From assembly GCA_964394145.1 (NCBI GenBank), contig CAYMVL010000025.1, forward strand, positions 136,937 through 200,936: 64,000 nt of DNA. Reading direction: 5' to 3'. Under the pieces are notes generated by a model. It had not been told where the DNA came from and did no database searches. It was given only the letters and a program-made list of their open reading frames with translations. The position numbers were made by a program, and so were the translations under genes. This document shows positions 27,204 to 35,851 of this stretch, piece after piece (position 1 is the first letter of the stretch; each line of letters begins with the position of its first letter). The stretch comes from JAFGBN01 sp964394145 (GTDB taxonomy: Bacteria > Chloroflexota > Dehalococcoidia > GIF9 > AB-539-J10).

Positions 27204-28616
27204 ATGACAGATACAGTCAAGATTGACTCCGTCTTGCCAGATGGAACGGTGTACAGTAAGAGAAAGAGCTTCTGTCCCTTCTCCACACATCCTTTGGAAG
27301 ACTATGTTCCCATCGTTGGCACAGAGAAAATAGAGAGATTGCAGAGAGCGGCTCAACCGCTAAAAGGCTTGAAGTTAGCGGAGCTAAACTCAAGTGCCCA
27401 GGGTGGCGGTGTGGCAGAAATGCTCCACAGCTCTATACCTTTCCTCAATATGCTGGGAATAGATGCTGAGTGGAAGATAGTATCCGGAAACAAGCAGTAC
27501 TTCGAAGGTACAAAGATGCTGCACAACCTACTCCAAGGCGGGGAAGGCTCCTTCACTACAGAGATGCAGCATACCTACTTTCGCACCCTTGAAGAATGTG
27601 CCAATGATCATTTGATCGACTACAACCCGGACATCGTGCTGGTTCATGACCCGCAGCCACTTGGCTTAACCTCCTACCTAAAGAAAGCCGGGGAAACCTG
27701 GCTTTGGAGATGCCATATAGACATTGAAGAGCCAGCCTTAAAGGCTAACCCTGGCCTATGGGAATTCATCACTAGGCTGACTGACCCATACGATGCAGCT
27801 ATATTTTCGGCAGCCCACTATGTTGTTTCATGCTGGCCCATGCCCAAGTTCATAATTCCCCCCTTCATAGACCCTCTTTCTGAGAAGAACAGAGAATTGA
27901 CCCCGCAAGAGATAGAGAGAGTCCTGCTAAAGTACAATATAGACCCTAAGATTCCGATGATCACCCAGATTGGAAGATTTGACCCCTGGAAGGGAATAGA
28001 TAGGACTATTGCCACCTACCGACGGGTTAGGGAGACAGAGAAATGCCAGCTTATACTGGCAGGTGGTTTGGCCGCTGACGATCCAGAAGGAGAGAGAGTT
28101 CTGGCTAGAGTCTACGATGAGACGAAGGGCGACGATGATATTCATGTGCTCAATCTTTCTATGGTAGACCGTCTGGAGAACTGGGCAGAGGTAAATGCTT
28201 TACAGCGAGCGGCGAGCGTGATAATGCAACCATCGACTAGAGAAGGGTTCGGGCTCGTGATTACTGAAGCATTATGGAAAAGCAAGCCCGTCATAGCTGC
28301 CGAAGTAGGTGCCATACCTCTACAAATCAGGGATGACGATACAGGTTACTTTTACAGGACGGCACGCAAAGCTGCAAAGAAGGTTGCACGTTTGTTGCAG
28401 CACCCGGAGGCAGCCGAGGAGATGGGTAGGAGAGGCAGGAAATATGTAGAAGACCATTTTCTCCTCCCCGACCGCATTGCCGATTGTCTCATGGCCATGA
28501 ACATGACTAGGAATGCAGCTACAAATGGGAATCTTTGCAGTGAATGCATAACCAGCTTTCACCCTTGGGTCAAGCTAAGCAAGCGCGGTAAGAAGAGAAT
28601 ATGCGCTTGGTATTAG
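27204..28616 (+). CDS. treT: trehalose glycosyltransferring synthase (TreT, GT4)
   Basis: Makes trehalose directly from an NDP-glucose and free glucose, and can run in reverse. The 470-aa GT4 protein has the N-terminal loop LNSSAQGGGVAEMLHS (about 52-67), VHDPQPLGL, the domain hinge TQIGRFDPWKGIDRTI, and the E-x7-E nucleotide motif in STREGFGLVITEAL. The last roughly 40 residues have no family counterpart I recognise. TATAAT at 27163-27168 lies just upstream and could be an internal promoter, though no -35 matches well. The GTase, PGI/PMI and nucleotidyltransferase form a complete glucose-6-P to trehalose route, apart from phosphoglucomutase. Confidence 0.88.
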   Translation: MTDTVKIDSVLPDGTVYSKRKSFCPFSTHPLEDYVPIVGTEKIERLQRAAQPLKGLKLAELNSSAQGGGVAEMLHSSIPFLNMLGIDAEWKIVSGNKQYFEGTKMLHNLLQGGEGSFTTEMQHTYFRTLEECANDHLIDYNPDIVLVHDPQPLGLTSYLKKAGETWLWRCHIDIEEPALKANPGLWEFITRLTDPYDAAIFSAAHYVVSCWPMPKFIIPPFIDPLSEKNRELTPQEIERVLLKYNIDPKIPMITQIGRFDPWKGIDRTIATYRRVRETEKCQLILAGGLAADDPEGERVLARVYDETKGDDDIHVLNLSMVDRLENWAEVNALQRAASVIMQPSTREGFGLVITEALWKSKPVIAAEVGAIPLQIRDDDTGYFYRTARKAAKKVARLLQHPEAAEEMGRRGRKYVEDHFLLPDRIADCLMAMNMTRNAATNGNLCSECITSFHPWVKLSKRGKKRICAWY

Positions 28617-28966
28617 CTGTGTAAGATTTAACACCGCCTCTGATACTCCCGTTGAGTTGCACGCTTCCTTCTACCCGCACGTCCAGCAGGTATTCCCATC
28701 CTCCGTGCATACTGCCAGTGTAGATTCTTTGACAAAGCTCCAGGCGACCATCTCCAGGAATGTCAAGATACCAAGTACAAACTCGGCAGAGCTGTTTACC
28801 AGTTACTCCCCCGATTTCGGGCAAAGATTGTTGAGGCTGCACAACTGTGTTTTGGGCCGTTACTCACGATTATGCCTGACCAAGAATGATCAAATGCCCA
28901 CCCCACAGAGCAAAACCTATTGCTTTTCCCTTCTGACTTGTTTAAGATTAATTCAGTAGACTAGGA
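28617..28966. other. intergenic region after treT
   Basis: No confident gene. A 91-codon minus-strand ORF (28570-28842) overlaps the treT end and has no ribosome site. The right end carries the strong AAGGAGG (28967-28973) that belongs to the next small ORF. No terminator with a clear T-run was found. Confidence 0.4.
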
Positions 28967-28982
28967 AAGGAGGTTTGTAAGC

Positions 28983-29165
28983 ATCCCGTTATCCGAGAAG
29001 GCCACACGGATGCTAAAGTGGAACTCTGCATGGGGCAGACAATTTCTAACAGGAACATTACTGCAAGTTGCAGCGAACGTTATATGTCGCAACGCGGCGC
29101 TAGAGAAGAGTACAGAACCTGTTGAGAGAACTGTCGCCTGTGCGGCTATCAAAGATAAAGCTTAG
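28983..29165 (+). CDS. 60-residue small protein, possible AUC start
   Basis: The frame has a consensus AAGGAGG (28967-28973) exactly nine bases before ATC at 28983, then 60 sense codons to TAG. No ATG, GTG or TTG lies at that distance; the first ATG is codon 10 (29010), without a ribosome site of its own. The peptide (IPLSEKATRMLKWNSAWG...) has a basic N-terminus, a mildly hydrophobic middle (FLTGTLLQVAANVI) and a charged C-terminus. Not recognised. It is followed after 37 bases by a membrane-protein gene with its own ribosome site, so the two may be one transcript. It could also be a gene that lost its start codon. Confidence 0.4.
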   Translation: MPLSEKATRMLKWNSAWGRQFLTGTLLQVAANVICRNAALEKSTEPVERTVACAAIKDKA

Positions 29166-29202
29166 TCGACTTTGCCTTTGAAATATTATGAAGGAGGCTG
29201 AT

Positions 29203-29559
29203 ATGGCTGCAGGAAGAAAAGGTTTTTTGGGCTTTATTGGTTTCTGGGCATTCATCGCGGGTCTTATCGTTGCTGTTGTTGGCGGTATCGTGAACCCGGA
29301 AAGCACAGCGATTGTGGTCGTCCTCATCATACTGGGCCTAATCGTGGGTTTTCTGAATATTTCTGCCAAGGAGATGCTGCTTTTCCTCGTTGCAACTATC
29401 GCTCTCATAGTGGTTGGCAGGGTATTTGAACCACTGAGCGTGTTGGGAATCGGCAGAGTACTCGACAACATTCTCAGTTATGTAGCAACTTTAATGGCAC
29501 CCGCCGCAGTCATTGCTGCAATAAAGACTTTGTGGACGGTTGGCAAACCTGGAGAATAG
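29203..29559 (+). CDS. small multi-pass membrane protein
   Basis: 118 aa with about four hydrophobic segments (roughly residues 8-30, 36-52, 58-75, 90-112). The start is ATG 29203, because AAGGAGG (29191-29197) lies five bases before it; an ATG at 29188 would enclose this site. The sequence opens MAAGRKGFLGFIGFW and contains ISAKEMLLFLVATIALIV. Similar small membrane proteins are found in archaea and Chloroflexi without known function. Downstream, a long hairpin (29606-29655) may end the transcript. Confidence 0.7.
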   Translation: MAAGRKGFLGFIGFWAFIAGLIVAVVGGIVNPESTAIVVVLIILGLIVGFLNISAKEMLLFLVATIALIVVGRVFEPLSVLGIGRVLDNILSYVATLMAPAAVIAAIKTLWTVGKPGE

Positions 29560-29605
29560 AGCGAATATAAACGCCAAGAGAAACAATCAGTTCACAAAGA
29601 TGGCT

Positions 29606-29655
29606 AGGCCAGAATACATCTTATAGCTAGACTGCTATATGATGCGTTCTGGCCT
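29606..29655. repeat. 50-bp imperfect inverted repeat (long hairpin)
   Basis: The left arm (29606-29627, starting AGGCCAGAA) and right arm (29634-29655, ending TTCTGGCCT) are 22 bases each with three mismatches, around a 6-base loop. It lies between the small membrane-protein gene (+) and a small minus-strand ORF, so it could be a bidirectional transcription terminator. No T-run follows on either side. A solitary copy; no second copy was noticed in the window. Confidence 0.6.
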
Positions 29656-29669
29656 GTCGAGTCCTCTTG

Positions 29670-29876
29670 TCATCGGGTAATATACATCAGGTCATTCAGC
29701 CTCATTAGTGGGTCAAAGGAATGGACGAACTGTGAAGCCGCCTTCCCTGCATCGTCTGGCCCTGAATTATTTTTCCCTTGATCCAGTAGATCTTCGCAAT
29801 CAATAAACGCCCCTTTCTCAGTTAACGCGGTAATGCGCCTGAATATGGCAAGCTGAGAAGGAGTAAGATTGAACAA
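29670..29876 (-). CDS. 68-residue hypothetical protein
   Basis: TTG start (29876-29874) with GGAGG four to five bases upstream. The peptide (MFNLTPSQLAIFRRI...) looks helical at first, has a Gly/Asn-rich turn (QGKNNSGPDDAG) and a second helical part (SFDPLMRLNDLMYI). No family recognised. The ribosome site and amino-acid composition favour a gene, but at this length chance or a gene remnant remains possible. Confidence 0.35.
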   Translation of the reverse strand: MFNLTPSQLAIFRRITALTEKGAFIDCEDLLDQGKNNSGPDDAGKAASQFVHSFDPLMRLNDLMYITR

Positions 29877-30085
29877 ATGACCTCCAGGAGTTGCAGGTTA
29901 GCTATCTCTAGACAGGCGAAAAATATTATGAACGGATATAGACCTCTTTGCGTTTCAGGAATCTCGGAAAATTAGCATCCAGCACCCTGGAGGAAGCTTG
30001 CCGAAACAATGGCATCCTGAATATAGCTGACACAGCCCTACAAGAATATGCGGCGTGAGGATGAAAGGCAAAGCCAGGACCTAAA

Positions 30086-30235
30086 ATGTCACGAAAGCTC
30101 ACACAGAAGGCAGCGGAGAGTATACACCCACAAGATGCTAATCCTCGCTACGACAAGGATGAGCAGGCTGGGCACAGAGGACAAGACGAAAACTACTATG
30201 GTTTGACACGGCACAACACTATATTGCACATTTAA
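30086..30235 (+). CDS. 49-residue hydrophilic peptide ORF
   Basis: ATG with AGGA seven bases upstream. The product is very polar and rich in Asp, His, Gln and Tyr (ends GLTRHNTILHI), probably disordered. It stands just upstream of the rpsB promoter region. No homologue recognised. Weakly supported. Confidence 0.25.
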   Translation: MSRKLTQKAAESIHPQDANPRYDKDEQAGHRGQDENYYGLTRHNTILHI

Positions 30236-30252
30236 CTCAATTATGTTACATT
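30224..30252 (+). promoter_or_regulatory. possible rpsB promoter
   Basis: TTGCAC (30224-30229) and TACATT (30247-30252) with 17 bases between. The A/T-rich stretch 30240-30280 also offers TATAGT and TATTAT, and a TTGACA at 30203, so the exact element is uncertain. Confidence 0.35.
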
Positions 30253-30293
30253 ACATGAGTTTATAGTACATATTATCGTGTGAAGTCAGAAAT

Positions 30294-31109
30294 ATGATAG
30301 AGAATGGTTTACTGAAACAACTTCTAGAGTCAGGTGCTCATTTTGGTCATCATACCAGCTATTGGCACCCCAAGATGAAGAGATATATCTTTACACAGCG
30401 CAACAGTATCCACATCATCGATTTGGAACAGACAGTTGTAATGCTAGAAAAAGCATGCACATTTGTCCAAGACCTGGTAGCCAGAGGGCAGAGCATACTT
30501 CTTGTGGGCACCAAGAAGCAAGCTCAACAAGCAGTACAAGAAGAGGCTACGAGATGTGGCATGAGCTACGTTAATCAAAGATGGTTAGGCGGTATGCTGA
30601 CTAACTTCGCTACAATACAGACACGGATTGACTATTTGGTCCATTTAGAGGAGAAAAGGGAGAAGGGCGAGTTTGATTTTCTATCCAAGAAAGAGAGATT
30701 AAGGCTGGAGAAGGAAATTATGAGGTTGAATGCTCGAATGGGTAGTTTTAAGGAAGTGACTACTCTTCCGGGGGCTGTGTTTGTCGTGGATCCAATCAAG
30801 GATAAAATTGCTGTTGCTGAAGCTAGGAAGCTTAATATCCCTGTAATCGCTATTGTTGATACTAATTGCAATCCAGATAATATCGATTATCCTATCCCCG
30901 CTAATGATGATGCAATTAAGGGAATCAAATTGATTTGTGGCAAAATAGCTGACGCGGTAATTGAAGGCAAGAATGCGCTAGGAGCTGGCGAATTAGTTGC
31001 TGAACAGCAAGAACCTATTGAAATACTGGGCTCCTACACATTTGAGCCGGGAATCAGTGAGGAGCCTCAAGAAGACTTACCACCTTTGAATGAGGATGAC
31101 CTAGAATGA
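30294..31109 (+). CDS. rpsB: 30S ribosomal protein S2
   Basis: Small-subunit protein S2, 271 aa. Characteristic segments are LLESGAHFGHHTSYWHPKMKRYIF near the N-terminus, GTKKQAQQAV, YVNQRWLGGMLTNF and the C-terminal VVDPIKDKIAVAEAR...NPDNIDYPIPANDDA. The last about 45 residues are an acidic tail (EPQEDLPPLNEDDLE) beyond the usual S2 core. The stop overlaps the tsf start (ATGA). Confidence 0.97.
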   Translation: MIENGLLKQLLESGAHFGHHTSYWHPKMKRYIFTQRNSIHIIDLEQTVVMLEKACTFVQDLVARGQSILLVGTKKQAQQAVQEEATRCGMSYVNQRWLGGMLTNFATIQTRIDYLVHLEEKREKGEFDFLSKKERLRLEKEIMRLNARMGSFKEVTTLPGAVFVVDPIKDKIAVAEARKLNIPVIAIVDTNCNPDNIDYPIPANDDAIKGIKLICGKIADAVIEGKNALGAGELVAEQQEPIEILGSYTFEPGISEEPQEDLPPLNEDDLE

Positions 31110-31609
31110 AAGTCTCTGCCCAAGTAATAAAGGAACTAAGGACTAGAACAGATGCTGGTATGCTTGACTGCAAAGATGCTTTGGTGGAAGCAGGAGGTGA
31201 TGCAGAAAAGGCAGTTGAAATCCTGAAATCCCGTGGCCTGGCAATAGCGGAAAAAAAGAGGGAACGTAGCACAGGTGAAGGAATAATAGAATCTTATATA
31301 CATCATACCAATAGAGTAGGAGCCTTAGTGGAGTTAAATTGTGAAACAGATTTCGTAGCTCACACTAATGAGTTCAAGAAGCTTGCTCACGATTTAGCAA
31401 TGCAGGTAGCCGCGACGGCGCCGCAATTTATAACCGCTGCCGAGATGCCCCCAGAAACAAGTGTAGACCCACAAATTGCTTGCCTGCTTGATCAGGCTTC
31501 CATTAGAGAACCTGACAAGACTGTAGAGGAAATCATTTCTGAGGTAATAGCCAAGGTAGGTGAGAACATAAGAATACGAAGGTTCGCTAGATTCGAACTG
31601 GGTTGTTAA
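31106..31609 (+). CDS. tsf: translation elongation factor Ts, short form
   Basis: Guanine-nucleotide exchange factor for EF-Tu. The N-terminal UBA-like domain (LRTRTDAGMLDCKDAL, about residues 8-23) and core motif ELNCETDFVAHTNEFKKLA are clear. At 167 aa it is the short class with one core subdomain, as in Thermus, compared with about 280 aa in E. coli. Start overlaps the rpsB stop. It is followed by frr rather than pyrH. Confidence 0.96.
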   Translation: MKVSAQVIKELRTRTDAGMLDCKDALVEAGGDAEKAVEILKSRGLAIAEKKRERSTGEGIIESYIHHTNRVGALVELNCETDFVAHTNEFKKLAHDLAMQVAATAPQFITAAEMPPETSVDPQIACLLDQASIREPDKTVEEIISEVIAKVGENIRIRRFARFELGC

Positions 31610-31683
31610 TTGCTGCTGTAGCTCAGCGGACTAATAAATTACAATATAGTCGCTAACGCTCGGACCTTTGGTGAAATCCTGCG

Positions 31684-32241
31684 ATGGCTGCTGACATCCT
31701 TGGTGAACTGAATTTCAGAATGCAAAAGGCGGTGGACGGGTTAGCCACAGAGCTAGCTACTGTCCGCACCAGCCGAGCTTCCCCTGCTTTGGTGGAGAAC
31801 ATCATGGTTGATTACCATGGCATATCTACTCCACTCCGGCAGATTGCTACTATATCTATACCTGAGTTTAATTTGATCATTATTCAACCCTGGGATCGCA
31901 CATCCTTAAACAGCATAGATAAAGCGATCCTGAAGGCAGATATCGGCCTGAATCCCGTAAACGATGGTAACATAATTCGGGTACTTATTCCGCCCCTTAG
32001 TGAGGAACGGCGCATAAAGCTAGCCAAGTTAGTATCTAAGAAGGTAGAGGAACGGCGGGTGGGGATAAGCAATATAAAACGGGACAGCATTGGAGAACTA
32101 CGACAGATGGAGAGAAGCAAGCAAATGTCTAAAGATGAGCTCGAAAATACCATAACACAGGTTGACAAGATTACTGCCAATTTTATAGACAAAGCAAGCG
32201 AGATAGGACAGAGCAAAGAAAAGGAAATAAAGGAAGTATAA
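31684..32241 (+). CDS. frr: ribosome recycling factor
   Basis: Splits post-termination ribosomes together with EF-G. At 185 aa it has the family's standard length. Signatures are LATVRTSRASPALVENI, VDYHGISTPL, the WDR-like segment around IIQPWDRTSL, NDGNIIRVLIPPLSEERR and a C-terminal helix. There are only 74 bases between tsf and this gene, so pyrH, which usually intervenes, is missing from this locus. Confidence 0.96.
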   Translation: MAADILGELNFRMQKAVDGLATELATVRTSRASPALVENIMVDYHGISTPLRQIATISIPEFNLIIIQPWDRTSLNSIDKAILKADIGLNPVNDGNIIRVLIPPLSEERRIKLAKLVSKKVEERRVGISNIKRDSIGELRQMERSKQMSKDELENTITQVDKITANFIDKASEIGQSKEKEIKEV

Positions 32242-32529
32242 ATGGGTTTGGGGTTCAGGGAAGAGCAGTTACATAAGGAGAATTGTACTTAATAAGCACA
32301 TAGTCCGCGACTCAATGAACTATACTAAGTGGAACCTAGAGCGTGTGCATATCTTTGGTCTAGAGCGAAGCAACCGGACTAGTCGTATTACAGATATACT
32401 GCTGAAGTAGGCCATTCATAAGCAACTCTAAAAGCTCAACTGGCTATCTGGCTGGTCAGGCTGTTATTCAATGGTGGGCAACGATCCTTAGCAAACCCTA
32501 CATAGCTTGAAAACTGTTAAAATAGAGCC

Positions 32530-33351
32530 GTGCTCAAGCAAAGAATCATCACTGCTGCGGTGGGCGTGCCCCTCATTATCTTTGCCATCTGGTTTGGTCA
32601 CCCCTGGTTTACAGTTATAATAGCCGCGGTAGCACTGCTGGGCACCCTTGAGTTGTACCGTCTGGTCGGCAATTCCGACAAGGGATGCCCCTTAAATTAT
32701 TTCGGTCTGGCATGGGCGCTAGCGCTTGTCTTGAGTCCGCACTACAAGAACGCTGGCATGCCAAGTGTCTCTGTGTTGCCCTTGGTTATCACTCTGCCGA
32801 TATTGATTTCCTTGATCTGGCTAATATGGTGCTCTGCTCGTGAGAAGGCATTTCGTAACTGGGCATGGACATTAGCCGGCGTCTTCTATGTGGGCTGGAT
32901 GCTAAGCTTTTGGCTCAACCTGCGTATTTTGGAGAGTGGGAGGGATTGGGTTTACCTAGCTTTATTCACTACTTTCGCCAATGATACCGGTGCGTTTTTC
33001 ATAGGACGGGCATGGGGCAAGCACAAGTTAAGCCCGACCGTAAGCCCGGGCAAGACTTGGGAAGGGGCAGCAGGAGGTTTGCTAAGTTCTATTGTAGTCG
33101 CCCTAGTAATATCCAGGATCCCTTTTCTTTTTTCAAGTTCACCTTTGGAGTCCTGGCAACTTATCGTCCTTGCTTTTCTTGTTAGCATCTTCGCACAGCT
33201 CGGTGATTTGGTCGAGTCGGTTCTCAAGCGCAATACGGGGGTTAAGGAATCAGGCAAGTTACTGCCAGGGCATGGCGGTATCCTTGATCGCTTTGACAGT
33301 CTCATCTTTGTTGGGCCAGTGGTATACTATTACGTAACATGCATCATGTAA
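32530..33351 (+). CDS. cdsA: phosphatidate cytidylyltransferase
   Basis: Inner-membrane enzyme making CDP-diacylglycerol from phosphatidate and CTP. The 273-aa protein has about seven to eight hydrophobic helices and the C-terminal signature SPGKTWEGAAGGL, AQLGDLVESVLKRNTGVKESG and LLPGHGGILDRFDS, carrying the conserved Asp residues. It starts with GTG. The gene overlaps dxr by 13 bases. uppS, which often precedes cdsA, is not present; the 288 bases before it contain no obvious gene. Confidence 0.95.
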   Translation: MLKQRIITAAVGVPLIIFAIWFGHPWFTVIIAAVALLGTLELYRLVGNSDKGCPLNYFGLAWALALVLSPHYKNAGMPSVSVLPLVITLPILISLIWLIWCSAREKAFRNWAWTLAGVFYVGWMLSFWLNLRILESGRDWVYLALFTTFANDTGAFFIGRAWGKHKLSPTVSPGKTWEGAAGGLLSSIVVALVISRIPFLFSSSPLESWQLIVLAFLVSIFAQLGDLVESVLKRNTGVKESGKLLPGHGGILDRFDSLIFVGPVVYYYVTCIM

Positions 33352-34550
33352 AGAAGATAGCTATCTTGGGTTCCACGGGTTCGATAGGGCAGCAGGTTCT
33401 GGAGGTGGTGCGGGCCTTACCTGATAAGTGCACCGTGCTAGCTTTAGCGGGAGGCAATAACTACGCGCTTCTGGAAAGACAGATTAGTGAGTTCCAACCC
33501 AAAATGTTTTGGTCCTCAGCTAAGGTGCACTTGGGCCACGGAGCAGAACTTATGTCTATGGAGGAAATGGTCAGCCACTCTGAAGTGGATATGGTTATCA
33601 TAGCCACTTCGGGCAAAGCAGGGCTGAGCCCAACCCTAGCTGCTCTAAAAGCAGGCAAGACGGTAGCTTTGGCCAATAAGGAATCGTTGGTCATGGCAGG
33701 CGAAATCATCATTGACGCGGCCAGACGTCATCAAGCTCAAATCTTGCCCATCGATAGCGAACATAGTGCGATATGGCAGTGCTTGCAAGGAGAAAAAAAC
33801 GAACCGCGAAGGCTTTTCCTGACCGCTTCCGGAGGCCCATTCTACCATCATCCTCAATCACAATTAAGCAAAGTGACCGTGGAGCAGGCTCTGCAGCATC
33901 CTATATGGAGAATGGGGAAAAAGATCACCATCGATTCAGCAACGCTAATGAATAAAGGACTGGAGGTCATCGAGGCACATTGGCTCTTCGCTATCCCGTT
34001 CGACAACATTGAAATAGTGATTCACCCTCAGTCCGTCATCCATTCTATGGTAGAGTTCATCGACGGGTCAATTAAAGCTCAGCTTGGCCTACCCGACATG
34101 AGATTGCCGATACAATATGCCCTTTCACACCCTGACAGGTGGCCCAATTCAGAATTGAAGTACCTTGATTTGAACAGCCTCCAAACCCTGGACTTTGAGC
34201 CTGCCGACGATAACAGGTTTCCTTGTCTCCAGCTGGCGGTAAGCGCTGGTAAAGCCGGAGGTACTTATCCTGCAGCGCTTTGTGCTGCTGACGAGGTAGC
34301 GGTAGAATCTTTTCTTACTAGACAAATCGCATTTACCGATATCCCAATAATGGTGCAAGAGACTCTGGAACGACATGATAGCATTTCCCGGCCATCCATA
34401 GACGAAATCCTGGCCGCCGATGCTTGGGCAAGGGAGTACGCTATGGGCCTTTGTCTAGAGCATTGCGACCACCCTCCTGCCATTGCCAAGAGCGGACTTA
34501 CGAAGGAAGCTGCCGGGCTGCGCAAGCTCAAAGAGCAAGATAACAAATGA
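33339..34550 (+). CDS. dxr: 1-deoxy-D-xylulose-5-phosphate reductoisomerase
   Basis: First committed step of the MEP isoprenoid pathway: DXP to MEP with NADPH. The 403-aa protein shows the nucleotide loop LGSTGSIGQQVLEVV, ALANKESLVMAGEII, the metal-binding DSEHSAIWQCL, SGGPF, and the flexible loop MGKKITIDSATLMNKGLEVIEAHWLF. It starts inside the cdsA end and overlaps rseP by four bases. Together with ispG two genes on, it shows the MEP pathway is used. Confidence 0.97.
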   Translation: MHHVKKIAILGSTGSIGQQVLEVVRALPDKCTVLALAGGNNYALLERQISEFQPKMFWSSAKVHLGHGAELMSMEEMVSHSEVDMVIIATSGKAGLSPTLAALKAGKTVALANKESLVMAGEIIIDAARRHQAQILPIDSEHSAIWQCLQGEKNEPRRLFLTASGGPFYHHPQSQLSKVTVEQALQHPIWRMGKKITIDSATLMNKGLEVIEAHWLFAIPFDNIEIVIHPQSVIHSMVEFIDGSIKAQLGLPDMRLPIQYALSHPDRWPNSELKYLDLNSLQTLDFEPADDNRFPCLQLAVSAGKAGGTYPAALCAADEVAVESFLTRQIAFTDIPIMVQETLERHDSISRPSIDEILAADAWAREYAMGLCLEHCDHPPAIAKSGLTKEAAGLRKLKEQDNK

Positions 34551-35851
34551 ACGTTGTTCTGATTATTATCCTTTTTATCGTGTCTCTTTTCGTCCTGATC
34601 TCCCTTCACGAACTGGGCCATTTCTCTACTGCCAAGCGTGCTGGTATAAAGGTGGAGGAGTTTGGCATAGGGTTGCCCCCGCGGCTTTTTGGAATTAAGC
34701 GAGGGGAGACTATATATTCAGCTAATGCCATACCCTTTGGAGCCTTCGTGAAGATGGCTGGAGAAGATGACCCGTCAGTGCCTCGTAGCCTGGCGAGCAA
34801 AGGACCATGGACCAGGCTATTAGTCTACGCTGCTGGCCCGCTCGTGAATATCTTACTTGCTCTCATCTTACTTAGTTCCTTTCTGATGTTGCCTACAAAG
34901 TACGTAGCCGGGATAGGAGCTATGGTGCACTCGGTAGTGGCAGCTTCGCCTGCAGCAGAAGCCGGCATTGAGCCCGGAGATGTGATTCTAGAGGTCAACG
35001 ACAAACCCGTTCGCACGTGGGCAGAGCTACAGAATCTGGTAAATGCCACCGAAGGGCAAGAAGAAATAACTCTGCTTCTGAAGAGAGACGAAACTCAGGA
35101 TGAAGTCGGTTTGGAACCCGTCTTTGACCCTACACTGGAGCGGCGGACTATTGGTGTTCTACTGTGTTGGAATATAGTAAGCCAGGTAGATGAAGGCTCT
35201 CCAGCTCATGAGGCTGGTTTCAGGCCTCAGGACACTATCCTGACCATTAATGGACAACCTGTGTATAACGATGAAAGCATGTCTCACGCCCTGCAATCTA
35301 TCAAGACCGGAGAAGAGATAAGCGTGTCCTTAATCAGAGCCGAGGAAGAGACCATTATAGAGCTTGATTCCATTCAGCAGATAGAGGGTATAAATCTACA
35401 CTGGGTCGAGGGTACACGTATTGAGCAGGAGCGACTCCCATTATGGAAAGCGGTACACGCTGCAGGCAGCTATATTGTCTACATGCCACTTCTTATAGTA
35501 GATGCTATCCCATTGTTAAAAGAGGACCCTGGCCAAGCTCTCATAGGCCCCATAGGAGCTGGCCAGTTAACTATAGAATACGTAGAGTCGTCCGGTGTGA
35601 GTAACATACTGTTTATGATGAGCATCATTAGCCTGGGGCTCGCTCTGTTCAATTTTCTTCCTATTCCACCTCTGGATGGCGGAGGGATGCTGGTAGCATT
35701 TGTTGAAGGAATCAGGCGTGGCAAGCGACTTTCCACCCGAGCAGTGAAATTGGCATACACGATAGGTACCATCCTTCTAATTACACTTATGGTTGGCGTG
35801 ACTTTCAATGATATCCTGCGTCTGGTCGGAGGCGAGGGCTTTGGACTATGA
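34547..35851 (+). CDS. rseP: site-2 intramembrane metalloprotease with two PDZ domains
   Basis: M50 zinc protease that cuts transmembrane anti-sigma factors or signal peptides within the membrane. It has the zinc motif HELGHF in the first helix (about residues 22-27), two PDZ domains (about 115-195 and 205-285; PAAEAGIEPGDVILEVN and PAHEAGFRPQDTILTIN), and the second metal motif in NFLPIPPLDGGGML with the ligand Asp. The 434-aa length fits RseP. It starts within the dxr stop (ATGA) and overlaps ispG, as in the usual dxr-rseP-ispG order. Confidence 0.95.
   Translation: MNVVLIIILFIVSLFVLISLHELGHFSTAKRAGIKVEEFGIGLPPRLFGIKRGETIYSANAIPFGAFVKMAGEDDPSVPRSLASKGPWTRLLVYAAGPLVNILLALILLSSFLMLPTKYVAGIGAMVHSVVAASPAAEAGIEPGDVILEVNDKPVRTWAELQNLVNATEGQEEITLLLKRDETQDEVGLEPVFDPTLERRTIGVLLCWNIVSQVDEGSPAHEAGFRPQDTILTINGQPVYNDESMSHALQSIKTGEEISVSLIRAEEETIIELDSIQQIEGINLHWVEGTRIEQERLPLWKAVHAAGSYIVYMPLLIVDAIPLLKEDPGQALIGPIGAGQLTIEYVESSGVSNILFMMSIISLGLALFNFLPIPPLDGGGMLVAFVEGIRRGKRLSTRAVKLAYTIGTILLITLMVGVTFNDILRLVGGEGFGL

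Noticed and set aside
27115..27226. AAGGAGG followed by a 28-codon ORF opening MNYCANCG before treT
   Set aside because: The site is about 18 bases from the ATG, too far, and the ORF overlaps treT; the CxxC is probably chance.
28570..28842. 91-codon minus-strand ORF after treT
   Set aside because: No ribosome site, overlaps the treT end, no recognisable family. Could still be real but unsupported.
31612..31683. tRNA-like start GCTGCTGTAGCTCAGC between tsf and frr
   Set aside because: Only the D-arm-like segment fits; no anticodon arm or matching acceptor 3' side.
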